A stretch of DNA of 64,000 nt from Empedobacter stercoris (GTDB lineage: Bacteria; Bacteroidota; Bacteroidia; Flavobacteriales; Weeksellaceae): contig NZ_CP104209.1 in the NCBI RefSeq assembly GCF_025244765.1, forward strand, positions 2,238,501 through 2,302,500, written 5' to 3'. The notes beneath the pieces are model-generated. The model was given only the letters and a program-made list of their open reading frames with translations. It was not told the DNA's origin and did no database searches. Below are positions 8,753 through 17,527 of the stretch, in pieces. The position numbers were made by a program, and so were the translations under genes. The number at the start of each line of letters is the position of its first letter. Position 1 is the stretch's first letter.

Positions 8753-9471
8753 TGAAAATTTTAGAGACCAAAGCAGTAGTCCTTTCAAGCATAAAATATG
8801 GTGACACGAGTTTAATAATTCGTTGTTATACCCAAAATTTTGGCTTAAAATCATTTATAGCAAAAGGCGTTTTCTCTAAAAAAAAGCGAAATACATCTTT
8901 GTATTTTCCACTTGCAGAAATAGATCTTAGTTTTCAACCCAAATCAAGTGAACAACAATTGGTTTTCTTAAAATCGGTTCAAACTTCCTATTATTACGAA
9001 ACCTTGCATTTTCATCCAATCAAATCGGCGATTGTTTTTTTCTTGGCTGAAATTCTAAATTTAGTGTTGAAAGAAGAAACCGACAATCCAGATTTATACC
9101 TATATATCGAACATTCACTAAAAGAATTTGATCAAAAAAAAGAAGATTTTGCAGATTTTCATTTGATTTTTTTGATTCAATTGACACATTTTTTAGGGTT
9201 TTATCCCAATTTAGAATTAGACGGAAATCTATTCGATTTAGAAAATGGTTTTTTTACAAATTCCAATTCATCCATCAACATGTTGAAAGCAGATGAAACC
9301 GTTTTGTTCAAAAAACTATTAGAACTTAATTTTACAGCAGATTCAAAAAATATATTTAACCAATCACAACGTTCTTTATTGCTCGAAATTTTGGTGAAAT
9401 ATTATCAAATTCATACCAATAATTTTAAGAAACCAAAATCATTACAAGTTTTACATGAATTGTTTAGTTAA
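8752..9471 (+). CDS. recO: DNA repair protein RecO
   Basis: A 239-residue protein beginning MKILETKAVVLSSIKYGDTS, the N-terminal OB-fold of RecO, followed by GLKSFIAKGVFSKKK, which contacts DNA, and an all-helical C-terminal domain. RecO works with RecR to load RecA on SSB-coated single strands. The length is typical for flavobacteria. I saw no four-Cys zinc module, which many homologues also lack. The start codon shares its A with the porZ stop (TAATG), implying coupling and a dprA-porZ-recO unit. Confidence 0.92.
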   Translation: MKILETKAVVLSSIKYGDTSLIIRCYTQNFGLKSFIAKGVFSKKKRNTSLYFPLAEIDLSFQPKSSEQQLVFLKSVQTSYYYETLHFHPIKSAIVFFLAEILNLVLKEETDNPDLYLYIEHSLKEFDQKKEDFADFHLIFLIQLTHFLGFYPNLELDGNLFDLENGFFTNSNSSINMLKADETVLFKKLLELNFTADSKNIFNQSQRSLLLEILVKYYQIHTNNFKKPKSLQVLHELFS

Positions 9472-9526
9472 ATCTCTGGAAATAATTTCTAACAAATCTT
9501 TAAAACAGAGAATAAAGAAAACTCCA

Positions 9527-9534
9527 TATATTTG
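9527..9534 (+). promoter_or_regulatory. -7 promoter box (TATATTTG)
   Basis: An exact TAnnTTTG match 20 bp before the start codon of the PLP-enzyme gene; the predicted transcription start is near 9541. No -33 TTTG is seen at the expected spacing. Confidence 0.5.
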
Positions 9535-9554
9535 CTATAGTTAAAACATTCACA

Positions 9555-10706
9555 ATGAAATTCAATACAAAAGCTATACACGGTGGTCAACAACACGATC
9601 CATCTACAGGAGCCGTTATGACTCCAATTTATCAGACATCAACTTTTGCACAACGTTCACCTGGAGATTATAAAGGATACGAATATTCTCGTGGTGCAAA
9701 CCCTACTCGTACTGCTTTAGAAAATGCATTAGCTTCTATCGAAGGTGGAGTTGCAGGTTTTGCATTTGGTTCTGGTTTAGCAGCAATTGATGGCGTTTTG
9801 AAATTATTCAAACCAGGAGATGAAATTATCGCAATGGACGATTTATATGGTGGTTCTTATCGTTTGTTTACGCGTGTTTACGAGAAATTTGGATTGAAAT
9901 TCCATTTCGTAGATATGACAAATGTTGAGGCTGTTGTGGCGTTGATCAATGATAACACAAAAATGGTTTGGATTGAAACACCAACAAACCCTTTGATGAA
10001 GGTAGTTGATATCAAAGCGGTAAATGATGCGTCAAAAGCAAAAAAAGCAGATGTTTTAGTTGCGGTTGATAACACATTTGCGTCGCCATATTTGCAACGT
10101 CCTATTGAGTTAGGTGCTGATATTGTGATGCATTCAGCAACAAAATATTTAGGAGGTCATTCTGATTTAGTGGCTGGAGCAATTGTCGTTAATTCGGAGC
10201 AATTGGCAACAGATGTTCACTTCAATTTATTTGCAACGGGTGGAATTTTAGGCCCACAAGACTCTTATTTAGTTCTTCGCGGAATCAAAACATTGGCTGT
10301 TCGTATGGATCGTCATTGTTCTAATGGAATGAAAGTGGCTCGATTTTTAGAAGCTCATCCAAAAGTTGCGCATACGTATTATCCAGGATTAGAAAATCAT
10401 CCACAGCACGAAATTGCCAAAAAACAAATGAAAGATTTTGGTGGAATGGTCACATTTACGTTGACTTCTGGAAAAAAAGAAGATGCGTTCAAAATTTTAG
10501 AAAATTTGAGCGTTTTTACTTTGGCCGAATCGTTAGGTGGAGTAGAATCGTTGGCAAACCACCCAGCTACGATGACGCATGCGTCTATTCCAGCAGAAAA
10601 ACGTGCTGAAATTGGGATTACAGATGATTTAATTCGTTTGTCTGTTGGGATCGAAGATATTGACGATTTATTAGAAGATTTAGAACAAGTTTTGAACTTG
10701 ATATAA
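9555..10706 (+). CDS. Cystathionine gamma-synthase/lyase family PLP enzyme
   Basis: A 383-residue fold-type I PLP enzyme. It opens with FNTKAIHGGQQHDPSTGAVM. YEYSRGANPTRTALE, then the glycine-rich GFAFGSGLAAID, and the Schiff-base Lys in SATKYLGGHSDLVAGA (about residue 198) are diagnostic of the Cys/Met metabolism family. The C-terminal SLGGVESLANHPATMTHA is typical of cystathionine gamma-synthase (MetB) and gamma-lyase. It would interconvert activated homoserine, cysteine, cystathionine and homocysteine in the cytoplasm. Sequence alone does not separate synthase from lyase. It is transcribed alone, between a -7 box and a strong terminator. Confidence 0.88.
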   Translation: MKFNTKAIHGGQQHDPSTGAVMTPIYQTSTFAQRSPGDYKGYEYSRGANPTRTALENALASIEGGVAGFAFGSGLAAIDGVLKLFKPGDEIIAMDDLYGGSYRLFTRVYEKFGLKFHFVDMTNVEAVVALINDNTKMVWIETPTNPLMKVVDIKAVNDASKAKKADVLVAVDNTFASPYLQRPIELGADIVMHSATKYLGGHSDLVAGAIVVNSEQLATDVHFNLFATGGILGPQDSYLVLRGIKTLAVRMDRHCSNGMKVARFLEAHPKVAHTYYPGLENHPQHEIAKKQMKDFGGMVTFTLTSGKKEDAFKILENLSVFTLAESLGGVESLANHPATMTHASIPAEKRAEIGITDDLIRLSVGIEDIDDLLEDLEQVLNLI

Positions 10707-10723
10707 TCGAGTAATAATATAAT

Positions 10724-10753
10724 AAAAAGTCTGAATTTAGTTTCAGACTTTTT
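10724..10753 (+). terminator. Intrinsic terminator after the PLP enzyme gene
   Basis: A 12-bp stem AAAAAGTCTGAA / TTCAGACTTTTT with a 6-nt loop (TTTAGT), 17 bp past the stop codon. Confidence 0.8.
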
Positions 10754-10764
10754 ATTTTTATATA

Positions 10765-11358
10765 ATGAAATTCATCATTTTATTTTTACTTTCTACGTTG
10801 AGTTTTGCTCAACAATTGGATACGATTAATCTCAATCAAGTTGAGGTGGTAAATTATTCTAATTATAAGCAATTTCGTCCAAAATTTAAGCAAGTTCTAC
10901 GACTTACAGATCATACAAGTTTTGGTCTTAAAATATTTTCAAATTTATTGCTACCAAAAGAAAAGGAAATTGAGATTGTCGCAATTGAGATTTTGTTCGA
11001 ATCAAAAGTCATAAAGAAGAATTATTGCAACGAATTTTATTATTTTAAACCAATAATTCTACAATCGATTCATCATAAACAAAGTTTGATTGGTGAAAAA
11101 TGGTTTGAAGTTGATAAAGATTATCAAGGAAAATATATTTTTCCAGTTCATTTAAAACTCAATATTTCAGAAGCAAAAAACTATTTTATTGGTGTAGAAA
11201 CTTCTTACGAAAATCCTTTTTGTCCCGAAGGAAATGGTTATTTTGATTTGATAAAAACGAAACAAGCAGTTGATTTGTATGTTGAAATTAATTCAGAAAT
11301 GATAAAACAAGATGTTTTAAAAAATTATTCATTAAATTATATCATCTATTATAAGTAA
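10765..11358 (+). CDS. Secreted protein of unknown function
   Basis: A 197-residue protein with a clear signal peptide (MKFIILFLLSTLSFAQQ). The mature part is beta-rich, with LRLTDHTSFGLKIFSNLLLP, a central basic/aromatic stretch and two Cys (EFYY region and NPFCPEGNGYFD). I do not recognise the family. The start codon lies only 12 bp after the preceding terminator T-run, so the promoter must overlap that terminator. It is followed by its own terminator at 11357-11390, so it is monocistronic. Composition resembles neighbouring genes and there is no sign of transfer. Confidence 0.7.
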   Translation: MKFIILFLLSTLSFAQQLDTINLNQVEVVNYSNYKQFRPKFKQVLRLTDHTSFGLKIFSNLLLPKEKEIEIVAIEILFESKVIKKNYCNEFYYFKPIILQSIHHKQSLIGEKWFEVDKDYQGKYIFPVHLKLNISEAKNYFIGVETSYENPFCPEGNGYFDLIKTKQAVDLYVEINSEMIKQDVLKNYSLNYIIYYK

Positions 11359-11390
11359 AAAGGATATTATTTTGCAACAATATCCTTTTT
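11357..11390. terminator. Bidirectional terminator
   Basis: A 12-bp stem AAAAAGGATATT / AATATCCTTTTT between two convergent genes, with A- and T-runs on both flanks. Confidence 0.8.
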
Positions 11391-11405
11391 AACATTTAAA
11401 TCAAA

Positions 11406-12863
11406 TTACTTCACAATAATTTTAGAAGAAGTTTGATTCGTTTTAAAAATATAAACTCCTTTTGGTAAATTGGTCTGAATAGAATTTTGTCCTATTTTTA
11501 ATTCACCTTGATGAATTAATTTACCATTTACATCAAAAATTTGATAAGGTGATTTTTCTTTTGTATCAACAGTAAAGTTGCCGTTGGTTGGATTTGGATA
11601 AAGAGAAAATTTCTTAGAATTCACTTCGGAAGTTGCTAAATTACTACACAAGAAATCAGAATAATCTACCAATCCTAAAGTCGGATCATCTTTTTGGTGA
11701 ACAATAACATTTTCTACTTGTTGTTCCGATGATTTTTGATTTTCTATCCAGCAATTTCCAACTGCAGACACATCGTTGACAGAATTATTGTATAAAGCAT
11801 AATTAATTCCGCCATTTCCATTGTTCGAGAAAATATTATTACCAGGGCGTTCAGCAGTACCTAAGTTGATAAAAGCACCTTTCTCTATATTCGTAATTCC
11901 CCATAAACTTCCACGAATTTGATTGTCGAAAATATCAATGACATTTGTTGTAGGATTTGAAGCAAGATAAATTGAAATTCCGCTTCCACCATTCGTAGGA
12001 TTTGTTTCTGTATTATTATCTTCGAGAATATTTCCGATGATTTTTCCTTTCGAGTTTCCTCCAGAAATGGTAATTCCATATCGGTTGTCGCGAATTGTAT
12101 TATTTTCGATAATTGCTTCGTTCGTTACACCTAATAAACTTGAAACGGAAATTCCTCCAACTCGAGTTTTTTCTCGATCTCCAATAATTGTATTTCCACG
12201 AATAATCGTAGGATTGTTGCCACTTGGTCCCATATTAATTTGAGGACGATTAGAATTGTCTTGATTGTTGCCTTCTAAATGATTATTTTCAAACGTTAAA
12301 GCAACAGATTGATTGGCTCCTGAACCGACAACGGGAGTTTTATTGAATTTGAACGTTGAGTTCTTAATGATAGGATTTCCACGAGAAAAATTAATTGCTC
12401 CTCCGGTAGAAATTCCACCATATTGATAAGAAATTTCAGAGTTGTTCATGATAAAAGATTCGTTTAGAGAACGAATTCCTCCACCATAAACCATTTTGAA
12501 ATGATTGAAACTGGCAGTTGCACCTTCTTCTATTCGAATTCCTTTAAAATAAGTAGTTCCTGGATTGTCGGATGTAAACAACACTTCTTTTGGCGCATTA
12601 ACATCTATTGTTCCGGCAATGGTTATAAGTTTCCCATCAGCAATAACTAAGGTATAGTCTGTATCAGATAAAAATGTGTCATTTACAGAAATCGTTAAAT
12701 CATCTGTTAATTCATAACGATTTGTTGTTTGATCGAAAGTGATGACATCTGTTAAAGCATCAAGATCAGCAATACGGTATGTTTTTCCATCGTTTGGTGT
12801 AGCATATTGAGCAAAAATCATCTGCCCAAGCAGCGCTAAGGAAAGTGTAAAAGATTTCTTCAT
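11406..12863 (-). CDS. Secreted right-handed beta-helix protein with T9SS type A sorting domain
   Basis: A 485-residue protein. The signal peptide (MKKSFTLSLALLGQMIFAQ) is followed by a long region of Asn-rich parallel beta-helix repeats (IIENNTIRDNRYGITISGG, IIGNILEDNN, IDIFDNQIRGSLWGI) as in pectate-lyase-like/PbH1 proteins. The last ~70 residues are a Por secretion tail: SLYPNPTNGNFTV, YQIFDVNGKLI, LPKGVYIFKT and a final basic KIIVK. It is therefore exported by the type IX system, consistent with porZ nearby, and either released or anchored at the surface. No catalytic residues could be assigned, so polysaccharide binding or cleavage is only a possibility. Confidence 0.88.
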   Translation of the reverse strand: MKKSFTLSLALLGQMIFAQYATPNDGKTYRIADLDALTDVITFDQTTNRYELTDDLTISVNDTFLSDTDYTLVIADGKLITIAGTIDVNAPKEVLFTSDNPGTTYFKGIRIEEGATASFNHFKMVYGGGIRSLNESFIMNNSEISYQYGGISTGGAINFSRGNPIIKNSTFKFNKTPVVGSGANQSVALTFENNHLEGNNQDNSNRPQINMGPSGNNPTIIRGNTIIGDREKTRVGGISVSSLLGVTNEAIIENNTIRDNRYGITISGGNSKGKIIGNILEDNNTETNPTNGGSGISIYLASNPTTNVIDIFDNQIRGSLWGITNIEKGAFINLGTAERPGNNIFSNNGNGGINYALYNNSVNDVSAVGNCWIENQKSSEQQVENVIVHQKDDPTLGLVDYSDFLCSNLATSEVNSKKFSLYPNPTNGNFTVDTKEKSPYQIFDVNGKLIHQGELKIGQNSIQTNLPKGVYIFKTNQTSSKIIVK

Positions 12864-12948
12864 AATTTCACTAAGTATTAATTAGGAATGAAATTAGAAA
12901 GAAAAAGCGATTTTTGAAATTATTTATCAATAAAATAGTTCAAAATAA

Positions 12949-12975
12949 AATAGTCCTCAAAAAATGAGGACTATT
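12949..12975 (-). terminator. Terminator downstream of ppa
   Basis: An 11-bp stem AATAGTCCTCA / TGAGGACTATT with a 5-nt loop, between ppa and the T9SS protein gene on the minus strand. Confidence 0.65.
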
Positions 12976-12999
12976 GATATGAAAATAATAATTTATTTC

Positions 13000-13482
13000 T
13001 TAGTGAGCAGGAACGAAACGATCTTTTGCTTCTTGTAATAATTGTTCAGCTTGCGCTTTATCACCATATCCTTCTACGATACAAGTTTTATTTTCTAAAT
13101 CTTTGTAAGTTTTGAAGAAATGCTCAACCGCTTTTAATGTATGAGGGTTCATATCATCTAAACTTTCTAATTGGTTCCAAGTTGGATCAGCAACTGGTAC
13201 ACAAATTAATTTTTCGTCAGGACCTTTATCGTCAGACATGTTTAAAACACCAATTGTTTTAACTTCGATAACACAACCTGGTACAGTTGGCTCAGTTAAG
13301 AAAACTAATACATCAATTGGGTCACCATCCAATGCTAAAGTATTTTCAACAAATCCGTAGTCTGCTGGGTAAAACATTGGTGAATACAAAACGCGATCAA
13401 AACGAATTCTTCCTGTTTCGTGATCCATTTCGTATTTATTACGAGATCCTCTTGGGATTTCTATAATTGCATCAAAAGTCAT
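13000..13482 (-). CDS. ppa: Inorganic pyrophosphatase, family I
   Basis: A 160-residue soluble pyrophosphatase. The family I signature is present as DGDPIDVLV, with the metal-binding Asp residues. The substrate-binding IEIPRGSRNKYEMD near the N-terminus and FYPADYGFVENT are also typical. It hydrolyses pyrophosphate to phosphate in the cytoplasm and so pulls biosynthetic reactions forward. Length is slightly below the E. coli enzyme (about 175). It is transcribed away from DUF5686, which lies 29 bp upstream on the same strand, so co-transcription is possible. Confidence 0.95.
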   Translation of the reverse strand: MTFDAIIEIPRGSRNKYEMDHETGRIRFDRVLYSPMFYPADYGFVENTLALDGDPIDVLVFLTEPTVPGCVIEVKTIGVLNMSDDKGPDEKLICVPVADPTWNQLESLDDMNPHTLKAVEHFFKTYKDLENKTCIVEGYGDKAQAEQLLQEAKDRFVPAH

Positions 13483-13511
13483 TGTAATATTCTTTTTTTA
13501 TTATTTATTCT

Positions 13512-16052
13512 CTAAAAACTCCAATCTAAACCGATTGTGACGCCAAATTTACGAACATCTGGCAAAATATTATAATTTCCACGCCAATTAAAATCAACTC
13601 GAATAGGTCTAATGTTTCCAAAACCAATGTTTTCGATTCCAAACCCGTATTCATAGTAGATTTGTTGATTAGGTGCAAAGTATTCTATTGTCGAATGATT
13701 GATTGCTTTACTTTTTTCGGAAATATCTCCGTATGCTGCACGTAAGAAGCCAACTTCTCTTAATTTTAATTTTTTGATTAAGGGAACTTTGTTCAAAATC
13801 CAACCATTAAAGTGGTGCTCCCAGTTCATTGTCGCATATTGATCAGTTACAAATTCATAATAATCTAACTGAGAAAACGTTCCATACACTTGTCCATAAC
13901 TTTCATTACCGGGAATTGCACTCATTAATGAGAGTGGAACACCTTGAAATGTTTTTCCTGCTTCTACTGTTACCAACGATTTACCAAATGATCCAATCAA
14001 AATAGGTTGTGTATATAAGAATTGTAATTTATCGTATTCAAAATCTGAATTGATGACACCTTTTAAACCTTTTGTGTAACGTAACATCAACGTTGGTGCA
14101 AGTGTAGTCATTTCGTAACGATCAATTCCATATTGCGAATATTTAGCACCTGGACGAGCAATAATCGAAACACTCACACTTGAGTTTGTCAAGGTTTCTT
14201 TTAGTTGACCATTCTTTTCGTAAGCTATCGAAAATTGTTGCGCATCCGCAGGCTTTATCAGTTGATAATTTCCATCAACACGAAATGTAACGTTTTTCCA
14301 TGGCTCTATCGAAGTATAGATGTTTGTCAAATTATTATTACTCAAAAAAGTATTGTCTCCTTGATTAATAATAGATGAAGAAGCAAAACTACGCGTCATA
14401 ATTCCATCAGATGAGGTTAAAGAAGCAGCCAACTGTTCTACATCTCGCTTTGTTCCAATTCCGACTTGAAAACGATTGTATTTGTTAAACATATAACGGA
14501 AATCGGCTCCGTATTTGAATTTATTATCTCCAAAACCATAGGCCATAAATCCTTGTGCACGCCACATATCATTTTGCGAAAAATAAGTACGAGCACCAGC
14601 TCTTAATCGAAAACCTTCGATTTGGTTGTATCCAAAAGAAGAATATAAATTTCCGATATCAATCGCATTTCCGACATTGTAATAACCAGATCCAAAAATT
14701 TCTATCGCTTTTACAATATTATTAAATTTTGGAACTTTATTTAATTGTTCTAATGTTTCGTAAATTCCTTCTTGATCTTTTGTTAAAGTCTCAGGACGAC
14801 TTTCTGCCCAAAATTGATTATCTTTTTCGTTTAAAGAAGCTTTTGCAGGATCTAATCTTTCGTAATAATATGCTTCGGGATGCGTTGTATTGAAATCGTA
14901 GTTGTAATAATTAACCGTTTTATGCGCAAAAATTCCTTTTGCACTTTCCTTTTTACTCAACAAAGACATGTCTAACATCGCATATTCTTTCTTTGGATAG
15001 AAAATAGAGTCGTTTGGAATGTCGTATTGCAGATTCATGAAAATATTGCGTACAAAATTTACATTGATTTCTTTCGTCGTTTCCATCACAACTTCTTTTA
15101 CTGCGTAAGCATCTTTCGAAATAAATAATTCACCTTTGAACGTTAGTTCACCTTCTCGACGTGGATAATATTTGATTCGATAAGATTCTACACCGTCAAC
15201 GTCTACAGTATCTTTCAGTTCATAATCGTACACAGCAAAACCATCAGTGGCAATGGGACTCACAAATTTGATATCTAAAATATTAACTCGATTATCGTAA
15301 ATATCTACATCACGGAAAAGATTTTTTACTGTTGATGCTACAATTTCATTGTTCTCGAATCCAGATGTTTTATTGGCAATTAATTCGCGACGCTCTTTTG
15401 TAGAAGGTTGATTGATACCAGCTATTTTATAAATTGATTCATTCAGAAAAGCGGGTAAATATGTTTTTCCATTAATAGAAGATGTATCAATTTTTTCAAA
15501 TACAAATTCCATTCCTTTGAAAATCTTACGCTTCATAAAACTTGAGTCGATATTGCTGATATCAAATTGCAACTTCTCATATTCATCATATTGATAATGT
15601 GGCGTTAGCTTTAAACCGTTTTTCTTTTTACGTTTCCAAACCTCTCTTAAAATAGCGTAGGCAGGGTTTTCTTTCTTTTTAAGACGCTTTTTCTTTGCCG
15701 AAACAACAGCTTCTTGTAAATCAACTGATTGATTATTATCAATTTCTTGTCCTTCTTCTTCCGCTAAAAATAATTGCGCAATGAAATTATAATCGATTTT
15801 ATTTTCGATGATATAATCCGAAATTTCATAACCACTTTTCGAAATGACTATTTTTTCTGCATTAGAAGTAGATTCGATATAAAATGTACCATCAGAATTT
15901 GATGTTGCACTAACCTTTAGTTCAGGTAATCGAATATCTGCATAAGGAATTGGCTTCAAGGTTTCAGCATCTATTACTTTTCCTTGAATTTTTACTTGTG
16001 CCTGTAGAGAGGCTAGAACAACTATAAAAAAAGCTGTTATATAACTTTTCAT
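13512..16052 (-). CDS. DUF5686 outer-membrane protein with carboxypeptidase-regulatory-like domain
   Basis: An 846-residue exported protein. The signal peptide (MKSYITAFFIVVLASLQAQ) precedes a carboxypeptidase D regulatory-like beta-sandwich at residues about 20-100 (KIQGKVIDAETLKPIPYADIRL). A middle region with NPAYAILREVWKRKKKNG and a long C-terminal beta-barrel ending GVTIGLDWSF complete it. This matches DUF5686, a Bacteroidota outer-membrane barrel family related in layout to TonB-dependent proteins but without a plug. Its role is unknown. It is flanked by a terminator at 16077-16107 upstream. Confidence 0.85.
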   Translation of the reverse strand: MKSYITAFFIVVLASLQAQVKIQGKVIDAETLKPIPYADIRLPELKVSATSNSDGTFYIESTSNAEKIVISKSGYEISDYIIENKIDYNFIAQLFLAEEEGQEIDNNQSVDLQEAVVSAKKKRLKKKENPAYAILREVWKRKKKNGLKLTPHYQYDEYEKLQFDISNIDSSFMKRKIFKGMEFVFEKIDTSSINGKTYLPAFLNESIYKIAGINQPSTKERRELIANKTSGFENNEIVASTVKNLFRDVDIYDNRVNILDIKFVSPIATDGFAVYDYELKDTVDVDGVESYRIKYYPRREGELTFKGELFISKDAYAVKEVVMETTKEINVNFVRNIFMNLQYDIPNDSIFYPKKEYAMLDMSLLSKKESAKGIFAHKTVNYYNYDFNTTHPEAYYYERLDPAKASLNEKDNQFWAESRPETLTKDQEGIYETLEQLNKVPKFNNIVKAIEIFGSGYYNVGNAIDIGNLYSSFGYNQIEGFRLRAGARTYFSQNDMWRAQGFMAYGFGDNKFKYGADFRYMFNKYNRFQVGIGTKRDVEQLAASLTSSDGIMTRSFASSSIINQGDNTFLSNNNLTNIYTSIEPWKNVTFRVDGNYQLIKPADAQQFSIAYEKNGQLKETLTNSSVSVSIIARPGAKYSQYGIDRYEMTTLAPTLMLRYTKGLKGVINSDFEYDKLQFLYTQPILIGSFGKSLVTVEAGKTFQGVPLSLMSAIPGNESYGQVYGTFSQLDYYEFVTDQYATMNWEHHFNGWILNKVPLIKKLKLREVGFLRAAYGDISEKSKAINHSTIEYFAPNQQIYYEYGFGIENIGFGNIRPIRVDFNWRGNYNILPDVRKFGVTIGLDWSF

Positions 16053-16076
16053 TTATGAGATTTGGTTAAAAAAAAT

Positions 16077-16107
16077 AAAGCCTAGCAAAATGTATGCTAG
16101 ACTTTAC
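16077..16107 (-). terminator. Terminator downstream of pdhB
   Basis: The stem AAAGCCTAGCA / TGCTAGACTTT (one mismatch) lies between the pdhB stop and the DUF5686 start on the minus strand. Confidence 0.6.
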
Positions 16108-16130
16108 AAATATAGTTGATAATCTTAATA

Positions 16131-17108
16131 TTATTTATACATAACTGATTTTACAGCTTCAATAACATCTTTTGCATTTGGAATCCAAGATTCGTACAAG
16201 TTAGGAGCGTAAGGTGCTGAGGTATCTTTAGTTGTAATACGTTTGATCGGCGCATCTAAATAATCGAATGCTTTTTGTTGAACCATATAGGTAATTTCTG
16301 AAGCAACTGAAGCGAAAGGCCATGCTTCTTCTAAAACAACCAAACGATTTGTTTTCTTCACCGATTTGAAAATCGTATCATAATCTAATGGACGAACTGT
16401 ACGCAAGTCAATAACTTCTACACTAATTCCTTCTTTTGCTAATTCATCAGCAGCAATATAAGCTTGCTTAATAATTTTACCGAAAGAAACCAATGTTACG
16501 TCTGTTCCTTCTCGTTTGATTTCTGCTTTACCAATTTCGATTGTGTACTCTTCATCTGGCATTTCCATTTTATCTCCATACATCTGTTCAGATTCCATAA
16601 AAATAACTGGATCGTTGTCACGAATTGCAGATTTTAATAACCCTTTTGCATCATAAGGATTAGAAGGGACAACCACTTTAAGACCTGGTACATTGGCATA
16701 CCAATTTTCAAAAGCTTGTGAATGCGTTGCACCTAATTGTCCTGCAGAAGCAGTAGGTCCTCTAAATACAATTGGACAGTTAAATTGCCCTCCTGACATT
16801 TGATAAATTTTAGCGGCGTTATTGATAATTTGGTCAATACATACTAATGAAAAGTTGAACGTCATGTATTCTACGATTGGACGGCATCCTGTCATTGTAG
16901 AACCAATTGCAATTCCAGAAAAACCAGCTTCTGCGATTGGTGCATCTATTACACGTTCTGGACCAAATTCGTCTAACATTCCTTTCGAAGCTTTGTAGGC
17001 GCCGTTATACTCTGCTACTTCTTCTCCAATTAAAAATACAGATTCATCGCGACGCATTTCTTCACTCATTGCCTCTGCGATTACTTCTCTAAATGTTTTT
17101 ATAGCCAT
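16131..17108 (-). CDS. pdhB: Pyruvate dehydrogenase E1 component, beta subunit
   Basis: A 325-residue protein from ATG 17108 (MAIKTFREVIAEAMSEEM); a longer frame to 17195 adds an unlikely Lys/Tyr-rich leader. The transketolase pyrimidine-binding domain is recognisable by FLIGEEVAEYNGAYKASKG, RVIDAPIAEAGFSGIAIG and EYMTFNFSLVCIDQIINNAAK. The C-terminal transketolase domain has VEVIDLRTVRPLDYDTI and VVLEEAWPFASVASEI. As E1-beta it forms a heterotetramer with PdhA and decarboxylates pyruvate with thiamine diphosphate. PdhA and the E2 subunit are not in the window, so the complex is encoded at separate loci, as is common in this group. Confidence 0.92.
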   Translation of the reverse strand: MAIKTFREVIAEAMSEEMRRDESVFLIGEEVAEYNGAYKASKGMLDEFGPERVIDAPIAEAGFSGIAIGSTMTGCRPIVEYMTFNFSLVCIDQIINNAAKIYQMSGGQFNCPIVFRGPTASAGQLGATHSQAFENWYANVPGLKVVVPSNPYDAKGLLKSAIRDNDPVIFMESEQMYGDKMEMPDEEYTIEIGKAEIKREGTDVTLVSFGKIIKQAYIAADELAKEGISVEVIDLRTVRPLDYDTIFKSVKKTNRLVVLEEAWPFASVASEITYMVQQKAFDYLDAPIKRITTKDTSAPYAPNLYESWIPNAKDVIEAVKSVMYK

Positions 17109-17315
17109 TTTATGCGATTTCGTTCTTTTATTATATTTTTTCCTAAAGCAAATGTAATAAAAAACTTGTGAATTATTTAAAACGAATTTATTCAATAAAA
17201 AATCCCAATAAATCGAGTGACAATTTGGGACAGAAAATAATTGAAAAAGTATTCAATTATTGATTTGATTTTAATGATTTAACAATCACGTATTCATATT
17301 TCAAGCACTTTTCTT

Positions 17316-17323
17316 TACATTTG
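17316..17323 (+). promoter_or_regulatory. -7 promoter box (TACATTTG) of the cobalamin locus
   Basis: An exact TAnnTTTG match that would start transcription at about 17330, exactly where the conserved cobalamin riboswitch fold begins. Confidence 0.55.
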
Positions 17324-17330
17324 CACAAAA

Positions 17331-17482
17331 TGGTGCTCAACGAGTGAGTTAAAAGGGAATTTGGTTCAATTCCAAAACTGTCCCCGCAAATGTAAATTCT
17401 CCCTATCTTTTTACTACAAATCCACTGAGAAATCGGGAAGGATATAAAAAATGAGAACAAGTCAGGAAACCTGCCATTGATA
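17331..17482 (+). promoter_or_regulatory. Cobalamin (AdoCbl) riboswitch
   Basis: The conserved elements of the cobalamin class appear in order: AAAAGGGAA near 17351, the GGT...CC hairpin, CTGTCCCCGCAA at 17378-17389, GTAA, then CCACTG at 17422-17427, GGGAAGG at 17435-17441, and the B12 box GTCAGGAAACCTGCC at 17461-17475. It lies 53 bp before the TonB-dependent receptor gene. In the class, adenosylcobalamin binding represses downstream expression, so the receptor and the next gene should be on when B12 is scarce. Exact boundaries need covariance-model alignment. Confidence 0.94.
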
Positions 17483-17527
17483 ACGAATGAATAGAAAATG
17501 TTTTCGGAGGAAAAACAGCTTTTTAAT